From Chloroflexota bacterium (GTDB lineage: Bacteria; Chloroflexota; Limnocylindria; Limnocylindrales; CSP1-4), in contig JAFMJV010000001.1 of NCBI GenBank assembly GCA_017853275.1, positions 90,286 through 154,285 on the forward strand: a stretch of DNA of 64,000 bases, given 5' to 3'. Below the pieces are notes generated by a model. The model did not search any database. It was not told the origin of the DNA and saw only the letters and a list, made by a program, of their open reading frames with translations. The first letter of the stretch is position 1. Every line of letters begins with the position of its first letter. Below are positions 17,128 to 27,540 of the stretch, in pieces. The position numbers were made by a program, and so were the translations under genes.

Positions 17128-17949
17128 ATGACCCGGGTGCCCGCCCGAGTCGAGCGGCTCGCCTCCGTCGATTCCACGCAGCGCGTCGTCCGGGAGCTCC
17201 TCGACGCCGGGGAGCCGGAGGTCGTCCTCGCCGTCGCGGACCACCAGACCGCCGGCCGCGGCCGCCACGGGCGGACCTGGGTCGCGCCCCCGGGATCGGC
17301 GCTCCTCGTCTCCGCCGGGTTCCGCCCCGACGGGCTCGCGCCCCGGCACGGCTGGCGGCTCGGCGCGATCGTCGCGCTGGCGATGCTCGACGCGGCGGAG
17401 GAGGTCGCGGGCCTGCGGGACGGGACGCTCGCGCTGAAGTGGCCGAACGACCTCGTCGCGGACGGTCCGGACGGACGGCTCCTCAAGGTGGCGGGCGTCC
17501 TCGGCGAGAGCATCCTGGACGGCGACCGGCTGTCGGCCGCGGTCGTGGGGATCGGCGTCAACGGGAGCTGGCGCGAGGCGGAGATCCCCGCCGACCTCGC
17601 GGGCTCCGTGACCAGCCTCCATCTCCTCTCCGGTGGCCGCCCGTTCGAGCGCGACGCCCTCCTCGAGGCCTGGCTCGCGCGCCTCGAGCCGCGCTACCTG
17701 GCTCTCCGCTCGGGACGCTTCGATGCGGGTGGCTGGAGCGCCCGCCAGCGGACGACCGGACGCCGGGTCGAGGTCGCCACGGCGAGCGGCACGGTCGCCG
17801 GGATCGCCCGCGGGGTCGACCCCGAGAGCGGCGACCTGCTCCTCATCGACGAGACGGACGGGGCGGCGCGGGCGATCGGATCGGGCGAGGTGGTCCGCTG
17901 CAGGCTCGTGGAGCTCCCCGGTCGCCGGGGCGGGGTGGCCGGCGCGTAA
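17128..17949 (+). CDS. birA: Biotin-[acetyl-CoA-carboxylase] ligase
   Basis: A 273-residue biotin protein ligase. The biotinyl-AMP loop GRGRHGRTW (about 47-55), LKWPNDLV and KVAGVLGE are the catalytic motifs; a C-terminal SH3-like cap follows (about 225-270). There is no N-terminal helix-turn-helix, so it is the monofunctional type and not a bio-operon repressor. It lies 18 bases after lysC and shortly before the acetyl-CoA carboxylase genes. Its expected substrate is AccB (biotin Lys in EAMK, gene at 25148), not the BCCP-like paralogue at 20823, which lacks that lysine. Confidence 0.9.
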   Translation: MTRVPARVERLASVDSTQRVVRELLDAGEPEVVLAVADHQTAGRGRHGRTWVAPPGSALLVSAGFRPDGLAPRHGWRLGAIVALAMLDAAEEVAGLRDGTLALKWPNDLVADGPDGRLLKVAGVLGESILDGDRLSAAVVGIGVNGSWREAEIPADLAGSVTSLHLLSGGRPFERDALLEAWLARLEPRYLALRSGRFDAGGWSARQRTTGRRVEVATASGTVAGIARGVDPESGDLLLIDETDGAARAIGSGEVVRCRLVELPGRRGGVAGA

Positions 17950-17953
17950 CGGA

Positions 17954-17959
17954 TAGACT
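17954..17959 (+). promoter_or_regulatory. Putative -10 box of the sigma-factor gene
   Basis: TAGACT followed by 6 bases and the GTG at 17966; predicts a leaderless start for the sigma factor within the larger gene series. Confidence 0.45.
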
Positions 17960-17965
17960 GCCCCG

Positions 17966-18592
17966 GTGTTGGAGGAACGGGAGGCGGACGATCCGGGATC
18001 GGCCGTCTCCGTGGCGGATCCCGATCATGCCCTCGTCGCGGCGGCGCGCCGTGACCCGCTCGCCTTCGAGGCCCTCTACCGGAAGTACGTGACGCGCATC
18101 TACAGCTTCGCCCTCTACGCCACGCGTGACCCGCACCTTGCGGAGGACGTGACCGAGCAGGTCTTCCTGCGCGCGCTTGCCGCGCTGCCGCGCTTCCGGA
18201 CCGGAGGCGCGGACGGCACGGGGACCTTCCGGGCATGGCTCTTCCGGATCGCCCGGACCACGATCGCGAACGAGGAGCGGCGGATCCGCCGCCGGCCCGT
18301 GGCCCCCCTCGAGCTCGCCCATGACGTCGCCGCACCGGATGACCCCGCGGCCGCCGTGGAGGCCCGGGACGAGGCCGCGCGCGCCTGGGCCGCGATCGAG
18401 CGGCTCCCCGAGGACCGCCGCCGCGCCCTCGTCCTGCGCATCGTCGAGGAGCTCAGCCCGCGCGAGATCGGGGAGATCCTCGGCCGCTCGGAGGGGGCGG
18501 TCCGCGTCCTCGTCCACCGTGCGCTCCGCTCCGTGGCGGACGAGCTCGCCCCGGGTCGCCCGGCGCCCCGTACCCGCTGGTGGCGCCGGTGA
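17966..18592 (+). CDS. ECF-type RNA polymerase sigma factor
   Basis: A 208-residue sigma-70 family protein of region 2 plus region 4 only. Region 2 spans about residues 30-105 (FEALYRKYVTRIYSFALYAT, HLAEDVTEQVFLRAL, RAWLFRIARTTIANEER) and region 4 about 140-195 (RLPEDRRRALVLRIVEELSP, EIGEILGRSEGAVRVLVHRAL). It would direct polymerase to a stress or envelope regulon. The following small membrane protein, whose start overlaps this stop, may be its partner, although it lacks a recognisable anti-sigma zinc motif. Confidence 0.88.
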   Translation: MLEEREADDPGSAVSVADPDHALVAAARRDPLAFEALYRKYVTRIYSFALYATRDPHLAEDVTEQVFLRALAALPRFRTGGADGTGTFRAWLFRIARTTIANEERRIRRRPVAPLELAHDVAAPDDPAAAVEARDEAARAWAAIERLPEDRRRALVLRIVEELSPREIGEILGRSEGAVRVLVHRALRSVADELAPGRPAPRTRWWRR

Positions 18593-19001
18593 TCCCCGCG
18601 GACGAGGAGCTGATCGCGGGCGACCTCTACCTCGAGCGTCTTCTCGCGGCGCGCAGCGCGGCGATCGCCGCGCTCGCCGTCCCTCCCGGCCTCCCGGCGG
18701 AGATCGCCGCTGCGGCACGTGCCGTCCGCCGCTCGCTGCCGCGCTTCCATCCGCCCTTCCGGTTCGAGGAGGAGCTCGCGCTCCGGATCCGCTCCGCCGC
18801 CGGTGGCGCCCTGCCGCCCGCTCCCGCCGGCGCGGCAGCCGCCCCGATCCCCTTCCCCGGAGCGGTCGCCGTCGTGGCCTCCCGGCGCCCGGGACGCGGT
18901 CCGCTCCTCGCGGGCGGGGCGATCGCCTCCCTCCTCTCCGTCGCCGGCGCGGCCCTCCTTGCCCGGCGTCGCGGGCGTGACCGCTCTCCCGGAGCCGCCT
19001 G

Positions 19002-19002
<1 letters not shown>
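18589..19002 (+). CDS. Small membrane protein, possible sigma-factor partner
   Basis: About 137 residues from GTG 18589 (overlapping the sigma stop as GTGA); an earlier in-frame GTG at 18580 is possible. The N-terminal 65 residues are helical and mixed-charge, followed by an Ala/Pro-rich linker and one C-terminal membrane helix (LLAGGAIASLLSVAGAALLA) with an Arg-rich end. No HxxxCxxC zinc motif of the common anti-sigma domain is present. Position and topology suggest an anti-sigma or anchoring role; this is inference. Its stop overlaps accD by one base. Confidence 0.6.
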
Positions 19003-19854
<852 letters not shown>

Positions 19855-19862
<8 letters not shown>

Positions 19863-20826
19863 TCGCGCGCTCCCGCCCGTGGATGAGCAGGCCCTCGCGG
19901 AGGCGGTCTGGTCGCGGGTCCAGACCGCCCGCAACGTCCGCCGGCCCCACACCCTCGAGCTCCTCGGCACCTTCGCCACGGAGGTCCGCGAGCTCCACGG
20001 CGACCGTTTCTTCGGTGACGACCCCGCGCTCGTCTGCGGCTTCGCGACGATCGACGGGATCCGCGTCGTCTTCGTCGGCCACCAGAAGGGCTCGGAGGTC
20101 CAGGAGAACATCCGCCGGAACTTCGGGATGCCGCACCCGGAGGGCTACCGGAAGGCGATGCGCCTCTTCCGGATGGCGGAGCGCTTCGGCCTCCCCGTGG
20201 TCACCTTCGTGGATACCCCCGGAGCCTCGCCGGACGCCGCCTCGGAGGAGCGTGGCCAGGCGGAGGCGATCGCGAGCTCGATCGCGCTCATGACCACCCT
20301 GCGCACCCCCGTCGTCACCGTGATCACCGGCGAGGGCGGGTCCGGCGGGGCGCTCGCGATCGCCGTCGGGGATGTCGTCCTCGCGCTCGAGAACGCCGTC
20401 TACTCCGTCATCTCGCCGGAGGGCTGCGCGAGCATCCTGTGGCGGACCCCGGAGGCCGCCCGGCAGGCCGCGGTCGCGATGCGCCTCACGGCCGGCGAGC
20501 AGCAGGCGCTCGGCGTCGTCGACCGGGTCGTGGCGGAGCCCGCCGGCGGCGCCCACGCGGACCCGGAGACCGCCGCCCGTCTCCTCGGAGCGGCGATCGC
20601 CGAGGAGCTGCGCCGTCTCACCGCCATCGATCCGGACGCGCTCGTCACGGCCCGCTACGCTCGCTATCGCGCGATCGGCGCGTACACCACGACCGCCGAG
20701 CCTGCCCGCGGCCCCGCCCCGGACCGGCGGCGGATGACGGAGCGGATCCGCGACCTGCTCCGCTCCGGGCGCACGGTCGTGGGCCAGGCGGAACCGGTGG
20801 CGCGCAGCGAGGAGGTGGACGGGTGA
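19855..20826 (+). CDS. accA: Acetyl-CoA carboxylase carboxyltransferase, alpha subunit
   Basis: A 323-residue partner of AccD. Characteristic segments are ELHGDRFFGDDPALVCG, GHQKGSEVQENIRRNFGMPH, PEGYRKAMRLFRMAERFGLP, FVDTPGASPDAASEERGQAEAI and ITGEGGSGGALAI (acyl-CoA oxyanion hole), all normal. It begins inside accD (8-base overlap) and ends in a GTGA overlap with the BCCP-like gene, so stoichiometric coupled translation is likely. Confidence 0.94.
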
Positions 20827-21289
20827 GCGACGGGACGACGGGACGGCCGGACGAGACGAGCCACGTCCTCGCGCGCGTCGCGGACGAGGTCGTCCCCGCG
20901 CTCGCGGCGCGGCTCGAGGCGAGCGGCCTCGGCGAGCTCGAGATCCGCCACGATGGCTGGCGGGTCCGCCTCCGCCGATCCGCCCTGCCGGCCGCCCCGG
21001 AGCCGGTGGCCGGTCGCACCGCCGATCCCGCCCCGGGGTCGCCGGCCGCTCCGGCACGCCGCCATGCCCTCTCCCCCGGGGTCGGCTACTTCACGCCGTC
21101 CGAGAAGACCCCCGTCGGGCGCGCCGTGCGCAACGGGGACGCCCTCGGCTGGGTGGATGTGCTCGGCGTCCGCCAGGAGGTCGTGGCGCCCCACGACGGC
21201 ACCGTGGCACGGATCCTCGCGGAGCCCGGCCAGGCGGTCGAGTACGGCCAGGAGCTCGTCGTCGTCGATCCCGCCCGGGGGAACGCCTG

Positions 21290-21290
<1 letters not shown>
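20823..21290 (+). CDS. BCCP-like protein lacking the biotin-attachment lysine
   Basis: A 155-residue protein with the architecture of biotin carboxyl carrier protein: helical N-terminus (to about 35), linker, and a biotinyl/lipoyl-like fold (about 85-150). In the canonical AccB of this window the biotin hairpin reads GLIEAMKLFNEI; here the aligned stretch is GWVDVLGVRQEV (109-120), so Met-Lys has become Leu-Gly (Gly115) and biotinylation is impossible. The surrounding fold is kept (VVAPHDGTVARILAEPGQAV). It sits between accA and accC with overlapping starts and stops, the position where accB might be expected. A regulatory or structural subunit, like plant BADC proteins, is the leading idea. 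Confidence 0.8.
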
Positions 21291-22657
<1,367 letters not shown>

Positions 22658-22675
22658 GCGAGACCCGAGGAGCGC

Positions 22676-23149
22676 ATGTCCGATCCCGCCGCCCCCGGTC
22701 GCGTCCTCCTGACGACGGCCGAGATCGCCCAGCTCATCCCGCACCGCTGGCCCTTCCTCCTCGTCGACCGGATCGTCGAGGAGGACCGGGAGCGCGGCTA
22801 TATCCGCGGGGAGAAGGGGGTCACTGCCTCCGAGTGGTTCTTCCAGGGCCACTTCCCGCAGCTCCCGGTCATGCCCGGCGTCCTCCAGGTGGAGGCGCTC
22901 GCCCAGACGATGGCCGTCTACGTGGCGCGCGAGGAGGGGATGGGCGACCGGATCGGCCTCTTCGCCGCGATCGACGAGTGCCGCTTCAAGCGGATCGTCC
23001 AGCCGGGTGACCGGCTCGTCCTCGAGGTGACGATGGAGAAGCTCGGCCGGCGGATGGGCCGCGGGCGTGCCGTCGCCTCCGTGGACGGTGAGGTCGCCTG
23101 CGAGGCGCTCCTCTCCTTCATCATCCCCCCGGAAGGAGCGCTCCGATGA
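22676..23149 (+). CDS. fabZ: 3-hydroxyacyl-[acyl-carrier-protein] dehydratase
   Basis: A 157-residue hot-dog-fold dehydratase of the fatty-acid elongation cycle. It contains PHRWPFLLVDRI, the catalytic His in GHFPQLPVMPG (about residue 59), the catalytic Glu in QVEALAQ, and FKRIVQPGDRL. An AGGAG lies 6 bases before the ATG. A short gap separates it from accC; the following phosphoesterase start overlaps its stop. Confidence 0.94.
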   Translation: MSDPAAPGRVLLTTAEIAQLIPHRWPFLLVDRIVEEDRERGYIRGEKGVTASEWFFQGHFPQLPVMPGVLQVEALAQTMAVYVAREEGMGDRIGLFAAIDECRFKRIVQPGDRLVLEVTMEKLGRRMGRGRAVASVDGEVACEALLSFIIPPEGALR

Positions 23150-23895
23150 GCCCCACGCGGATCGCGATCCTCGGTGACATCCACGGCAACGTCGCCGCGC
23201 TCGACGCCGCCCTCATGGCGATCGAGGCGGAGAAGCCGGACCGGCTGATGGTCACCGGCGACCTCCTCATGAACGGCCCCGCCCCCGAGGCGGTCGTCGC
23301 CCGCATCGCCGCCCTCGAGCGCGCGGGCGCTCTCGTCATCGCGGGGAACACGGATATCGCCGTGGCGGACGCGGACTATGCCGCGGCCTTCCCGTGGCTG
23401 GACGAGGTCTCCGCCGCCCAGCAGGCCATGGCCGAATGGGCGCGCGACCGGCTCTCGGACAGCGAGCTCGACTTCGTCCGCCGCCTTCCGGCCGAGCGCC
23501 GGATGTGGGTGGGCGAGACGCTCATCCTCCTCTGCCACGCGTCGCCCGGGAGCCAGACCGCGGGCCTCCCCGCCGATCTCGATCCGTCCACCACGGTGGA
23601 GCGTGTGACGCGCACGGATGCCCGGGTGATCGCCTGCGGCCATACCCACCTCGCGGAGGTCCGGGAGCTCGGCCGGCGCCTGATCGTCAACCCGGGTTCC
23701 TGCGGCTACGCCTTCGACGGCGACCCCGCGGCCGCCTGGGCGATGCTCACGATCGGCGATGGGGACGAGCCGTCGGCCACCCTCCACCGCACCGCCTACG
23801 ATGCGCAGAAGGTCGCGGACGAGGTCAGCGCGCGCGGGCTCCCCGGTGACGCGTACCGGGCCGCGACGATCCGGACGGGGAGGTTCGTGCGATGA
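23146..23895 (+). CDS. Calcineurin-like metallophosphoesterase
   Basis: A 249-residue protein of the YfcE/MJ0936-like branch. Metal motifs are in order: GDIHGN (9-14), GDLLMNG, GNTD, a His in LLCHASPG and CGHTH near residue 165, followed by NPGSCG. This predicts a two-metal phosphodiesterase or phosphatase; the substrate is unknown. It is embedded in the fatty-acid operon between fabZ and fabF with ATGA overlaps on both sides, so co-expression with lipid synthesis is built in although its role there is unclear. Confidence 0.82.
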   Translation: MSPTRIAILGDIHGNVAALDAALMAIEAEKPDRLMVTGDLLMNGPAPEAVVARIAALERAGALVIAGNTDIAVADADYAAAFPWLDEVSAAQQAMAEWARDRLSDSELDFVRRLPAERRMWVGETLILLCHASPGSQTAGLPADLDPSTTVERVTRTDARVIACGHTHLAEVRELGRRLIVNPGSCGYAFDGDPAAAWAMLTIGDGDEPSATLHRTAYDAQKVADEVSARGLPGDAYRAATIRTGRFVR

Positions 23896-25151
23896 GCGAG
23901 GGGCGGCGGGTCGTCGTCACCGGCACCGGGGCGGTCACACCGCTCGGCCTGACGGCGCCGGAGACGTGGGAGGCGCTCCTTGCGGGGCGCTCCGGCATCG
24001 GCCCGATCACCGCCTTCGACCCTGCCCGCCTGGAGAGCCGGATCGCCGGAGAGGTGAAGGGCTTCGATGCCTCCGGCGTCATGGACCGGAAGGAGATCCG
24101 GCGCAACGACCGCACGACCCAGATGGCCCTCGTGGCGATCGCCGAGGCGCTCGCGGACGCGGGGCTCCCGGACACCCTCCCGGAGGAGCTCGCGCTCGAG
24201 ACGGGGATCGTCATCGGGAGCGGCCTCGGCGGGGCCGGGACGCTCATCGAGCAGATCTCGCTGAACGCCACGCGCGGCCCGGAGCGGCTGAGCCCCTTCT
24301 TCATCCCGGCCGCGATCGGGAATATCGCGTCGGGCGTGGCGGCGATGCGCTTCAACGCCAAGGGCCCGAACTTCGCGGCGGTGAGCGCCTGCGCGAGCGG
24401 CGGCCACGCGATCGGCGAGGCGGCGGAGATGATCCTCCGCGGGGACGCCACGATGATGCTCGCCGGTGGTGCCGAGGCGACCGTCTACGAGGCGACCGTC
24501 GGCGGCTTCGCCGCGATGCGCGCGCTCTCCACCCGGAACGATGACCCGACCGCTGCCTCGCGCCCCTGGGACCGCGGCCGGGACGGCTTCGTCCTCGCGG
24601 AAGGCTCGGCGATGCTCGTCCTCGAGGAGGCGGCGGCGGCGGAGGCGCGCGGAGCCCGGATCCTCGGCGAGATCGCGGGCTATGGGGCGAGCGCGGATGC
24701 GAGCCACATCACCCTCCCCGCCCCGGGTGGCGCGGGTGCCCTCCGCGCAGCGCGCCGCGCCCTCCAGAAGGCGGGGGTCGCGGCGGACGCGATCGACCTC
24801 GTCCTCGCCCACGCCACGAGCACTCCCGGCGGCGACATGGAGGAGCTCGCGGCGATCCGGACCCTCCTCGGGGACCATGGACCGGCCACGTCGATCAGCG
24901 CGCTCAAGAGCGCGGTCGGGCACACCCTCGGCGCGGCCGGCGCGATCGCCGCCGTGGCGGCCCTCCACGCGATCCGCGACGGCCGGATCCCCCCGACGCT
25001 CAACCTGACCGACCCGGAGCCGGAGGTCGGCGATCTCGACCTCACGCCCCTCGTGGCGCGCAGCCGCACGGTGGATGTCGCCCTCGTCAACGCCTTCGGC
25101 TTCGGTGGGCAGAACTCCGCGATCGTCATCCGCCGCTGGGCCGGGCGATGA
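23892..25151 (+). CDS. fabF: 3-oxoacyl-[acyl-carrier-protein] synthase II
   Basis: A 419-residue condensing enzyme that extends acyl-ACP with malonyl-ACP. The active-site Cys is C167 in AVSACASGGHA; the two catalytic His are in HATSTPGGD (most relatives have HGTSTP) and KSAVGHTLGAAGAI. GFGGQNSAIV closes the C-terminus. Normal KAS II length. It overlaps the phosphoesterase upstream and accB downstream (ATGA). Confidence 0.93.
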   Translation: MSEGRRVVVTGTGAVTPLGLTAPETWEALLAGRSGIGPITAFDPARLESRIAGEVKGFDASGVMDRKEIRRNDRTTQMALVAIAEALADAGLPDTLPEELALETGIVIGSGLGGAGTLIEQISLNATRGPERLSPFFIPAAIGNIASGVAAMRFNAKGPNFAAVSACASGGHAIGEAAEMILRGDATMMLAGGAEATVYEATVGGFAAMRALSTRNDDPTAASRPWDRGRDGFVLAEGSAMLVLEEAAAAEARGARILGEIAGYGASADASHITLPAPGGAGALRAARRALQKAGVAADAIDLVLAHATSTPGGDMEELAAIRTLLGDHGPATSISALKSAVGHTLGAAGAIAAVAALHAIRDGRIPPTLNLTDPEPEVGDLDLTPLVARSRTVDVALVNAFGFGGQNSAIVIRRWAGR

Positions 25152-25624
25152 GCGAGCCCGCGCCGGAGCTCGTCCGCCTCATCGCCCTCGTCGATCGTCT
25201 CGAGGGCCTCCTCGACGCCTCCTCCCTCGCGGAGATCGAGATCGAGGCGGGCGGGACGACCCTCACCCTGCGCCGTCCCTCCGCCCTCGCCCCCGCCGCT
25301 CCGGCGCCGGTGGCCGTGGCGCCGGCCGGTGCCGCGGCCCCCTCCCGCGCCCCCACGCCCCCCGCTGCCCCGGCACCCACCGGCTTCCATGCCGTCACGG
25401 CACCGCTCACGGGCGTCTACTACGGCGCCCCGTCACCCGGCGCCGCCCCGTACGTCACCGTCGGCGGCCACGTGAGCGCCGGGCAGGTGATCGGGCTCAT
25501 CGAGGCGATGAAGCTCTTCAACGAGATCAAGAGCGACGTGAGCGGGACCGTGCGCCGGATCGCGGTGGAGAACGGGGCGCTCGTCAAGGGGAAGCAGACG
25601 CTCATCGAGGTCGAGCCCTCGTGA
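25148..25624 (+). CDS. accB: Biotin carboxyl carrier protein of acetyl-CoA carboxylase
   Basis: A 158-residue BCCP. The helical N-terminus (about 1-40) is followed by an Ala/Pro-rich linker (45-80) and the biotinyl domain, with the biotin lysine K122 in LIEAMKLFNEIKS. A BCCP-typical thumb region is present around TGVYYGAPSPGAAPYVTVG. BirA at 17128 should biotinylate it; AccC then carboxylates it and AccA/AccD use it. Placed between fabF and fabH rather than next to accC, whose neighbour is the lysine-less paralogue. Confidence 0.93.
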   Translation: MSEPAPELVRLIALVDRLEGLLDASSLAEIEIEAGGTTLTLRRPSALAPAAPAPVAVAPAGAAAPSRAPTPPAAPAPTGFHAVTAPLTGVYYGAPSPGAAPYVTVGGHVSAGQVIGLIEAMKLFNEIKSDVSGTVRRIAVENGALVKGKQTLIEVEPS

Positions 25625-26754
25625 CGATGCCGCGCAGCGTCCGGGTGACGGGCTGGGGTGCGCACGCCCCGGAGACCGTCCTCACGAACGCGGACCTGGA
25701 GCGGATCGTGGAGACCTCGGACGAGTGGATCGCGAGCCGGACGGGGATCCGGGAGCGCCGGATCGCCGGGCGCGACGAGACGACCGCGACGCTCGCCGCC
25801 ACGGCCGGCCTGCGGGCGATCGCCACCGCCGGCCTGGATCCGGACGAGATCGACCTCATCATCGTCGCGACCCTCACCCCGGACTACCCGATGCCCGCCA
25901 CGGCGATCCTCGTGAAGGAGCTGATCGGGAACCGGCGCGCCGCCGCCTTCGACGTGGCGGCCGCCTGCTCCGGCTTCGCCTACGGCTACGCCACGGCCGA
26001 TTCCTTCGTCCGCGCGGGCGCGGCGCGCCACGCCCTCGTCGTGGGGGCGGAGACGCTCAGCCGCGTGACCGACTTCACGGACCGGAACACGTGCGTCCTC
26101 TTCGGGGATGGCGCGGGCGCGGTCGTCCTCTCCGCCTCGGATGCAGAGGGTGGCGGGATGGCCGGCCTCGAGCTGACCGCGGACCCCGGGGGCTGCGAGC
26201 TCCTCTGGATCCCGTCAGGCGGCTCGCGGCGGCCGGTCTCGCCGGGGACCCTCGCGCGGGGCGAGCACACGATCCGGATGGACGGCCGGGAGACCTACCG
26301 CTACGCCACGCGGACCCTCGCCGCGTCCGCCGAGGCGGCGATCGCGCGTGCCGGCTGGACGACCGCGGACGTCGACCTCGTCATCCCCCACCAGGCGAAC
26401 ATCCGGATCATCGATTCCGTCGCCCGGTCGCTCGGCTACCCGATGGAGCGGGTCTTCGTGAACCTGGACCGCTACGGGAACACCTCGGCGGCCTCGGTCG
26501 GGATCGCCCTCGCCGAGGCGGTCGGCACGGGCCGCGTCCAGGTGGGCGACCGGATCGTCATCGTCGCCTTCGGCGCGGGCTACACGAGCGGGGCGATCGC
26601 CCTGGAGTGGACCGCCGACCCGGCCGCCTCCGCGCGCGCCGCCGCCATCCCCCCGGTCCGCTTCGCTCATCCCGGGGATGGCGGCACGGACGAGGATCCG
26701 GTGCCGGCGGTCCTCCGCCCGATCCTCGCGGCCGCCGCCGCCGCAGCCACCTGA
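25621..26754 (+). CDS. fabH: 3-oxoacyl-[acyl-carrier-protein] synthase III
   Basis: A 377-residue initiating condensing enzyme (acyl-CoA plus malonyl-ACP). It starts at GTG 25621 overlapping the accB stop; ATG 25627 is an alternative. The triad is C116 (AAACSGFAYG), H257 (PHQANIRI) and N287 (RYGNTSAAS). SDEWIASRTGIRERR and LFGDGAGAVVL are family signatures. It carries an Ala/Pro-rich C-terminal extension of about 45 residues beyond the usual end of FabH. Confidence 0.92.
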   Translation: MTMPRSVRVTGWGAHAPETVLTNADLERIVETSDEWIASRTGIRERRIAGRDETTATLAATAGLRAIATAGLDPDEIDLIIVATLTPDYPMPATAILVKELIGNRRAAAFDVAAACSGFAYGYATADSFVRAGAARHALVVGAETLSRVTDFTDRNTCVLFGDGAGAVVLSASDAEGGGMAGLELTADPGGCELLWIPSGGSRRPVSPGTLARGEHTIRMDGRETYRYATRTLAASAEAAIARAGWTTADVDLVIPHQANIRIIDSVARSLGYPMERVFVNLDRYGNTSAASVGIALAEAVGTGRVQVGDRIVIVAFGAGYTSGAIALEWTADPAASARAAAIPPVRFAHPGDGGTDEDPVPAVLRPILAAAAAAAT

Positions 26755-26790
26755 GACCATGAGCGAGCCGAGCCTCGGAAGGAGAGAGCG

Positions 26791-27540
26791 ATGATCGACC
26801 TCAGCGGGAAGAGCGCCGTCGTCACCGGCGGGTCGCGCGGGATCGGACGGGCGATCGCCCTCCGCCTCGCGCGCCAGGGTGCGGACATCTGCCTCAGCTA
26901 CAAGGGGAGCCCGGCGGCCGCGGAAGAGGTCCGGGCGGCCGTGGAGGCGCTCGGCCGCCGGGCGGTCGTCGTGCGTGCGGATGTCGCGAGCGCGGAGGAC
27001 GCCGACACCCTCGTGAAGGCCGCGCTGGACGCCTTCGGCAAGGTGGACATCCTCGTGAACAACGCGGGGATCACCCGGGACGACCTGATCATGCGCATGT
27101 CGCTCGACGCGTGGCGGGAGGTCATCGACACGAACCTCTCCGGCGCCTTCTACGCCACGAAGGCGGTGACGCGGCCGATGCTCAAGGCGCGTGCGGGCCG
27201 GATCATCAACATCACGAGCGTCTCCGGCCAGGCCGGCCAGACGGGGCAGGCGAACTACTCGTCGGCCAAGGCGGGTCTGATCGGCCTCACCAAGGCGGCC
27301 GCGCGGGAGCTCGCCAGCCGCGGCATCACGGTGAACGCGGTGGCCCCGGGGTTCATCCTCACCGAGCTCACGAAGGACCTTGCCCCCGAGCTCCTCTCGG
27401 AGATCGAGAAGCGGACACCGCTCGGGCGCTTCGGGTCCGTGGAGGAGATCGCAGATGCGGTCGCCTTCCTCGCCTCGGACGAGGCCGCGTACATCACCGG
27501 ACAGGTGCTCGCCGTCGACGGCGGCCTGGTGATGATGTGA
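26791..27540 (+). CDS. fabG: 3-oxoacyl-[acyl-carrier-protein] reductase
   Basis: A 249-residue short-chain dehydrogenase reducing 3-oxoacyl-ACP with NADPH. TGGSRGIG (12-19) binds the cofactor; NNAGI, the catalytic Ser in ITSVSG and the YxxxK pair in YSSAKAG are intact, as is VAPGFILTEL. A strong GGAAGGAGA precedes the ATG. Its neighbours make the fatty-acid role more likely than another SDR function. Confidence 0.92.
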   Translation: MIDLSGKSAVVTGGSRGIGRAIALRLARQGADICLSYKGSPAAAEEVRAAVEALGRRAVVVRADVASAEDADTLVKAALDAFGKVDILVNNAGITRDDLIMRMSLDAWREVIDTNLSGAFYATKAVTRPMLKARAGRIINITSVSGQAGQTGQANYSSAKAGLIGLTKAAARELASRGITVNAVAPGFILTELTKDLAPELLSEIEKRTPLGRFGSVEEIADAVAFLASDEAAYITGQVLAVDGGLVMM

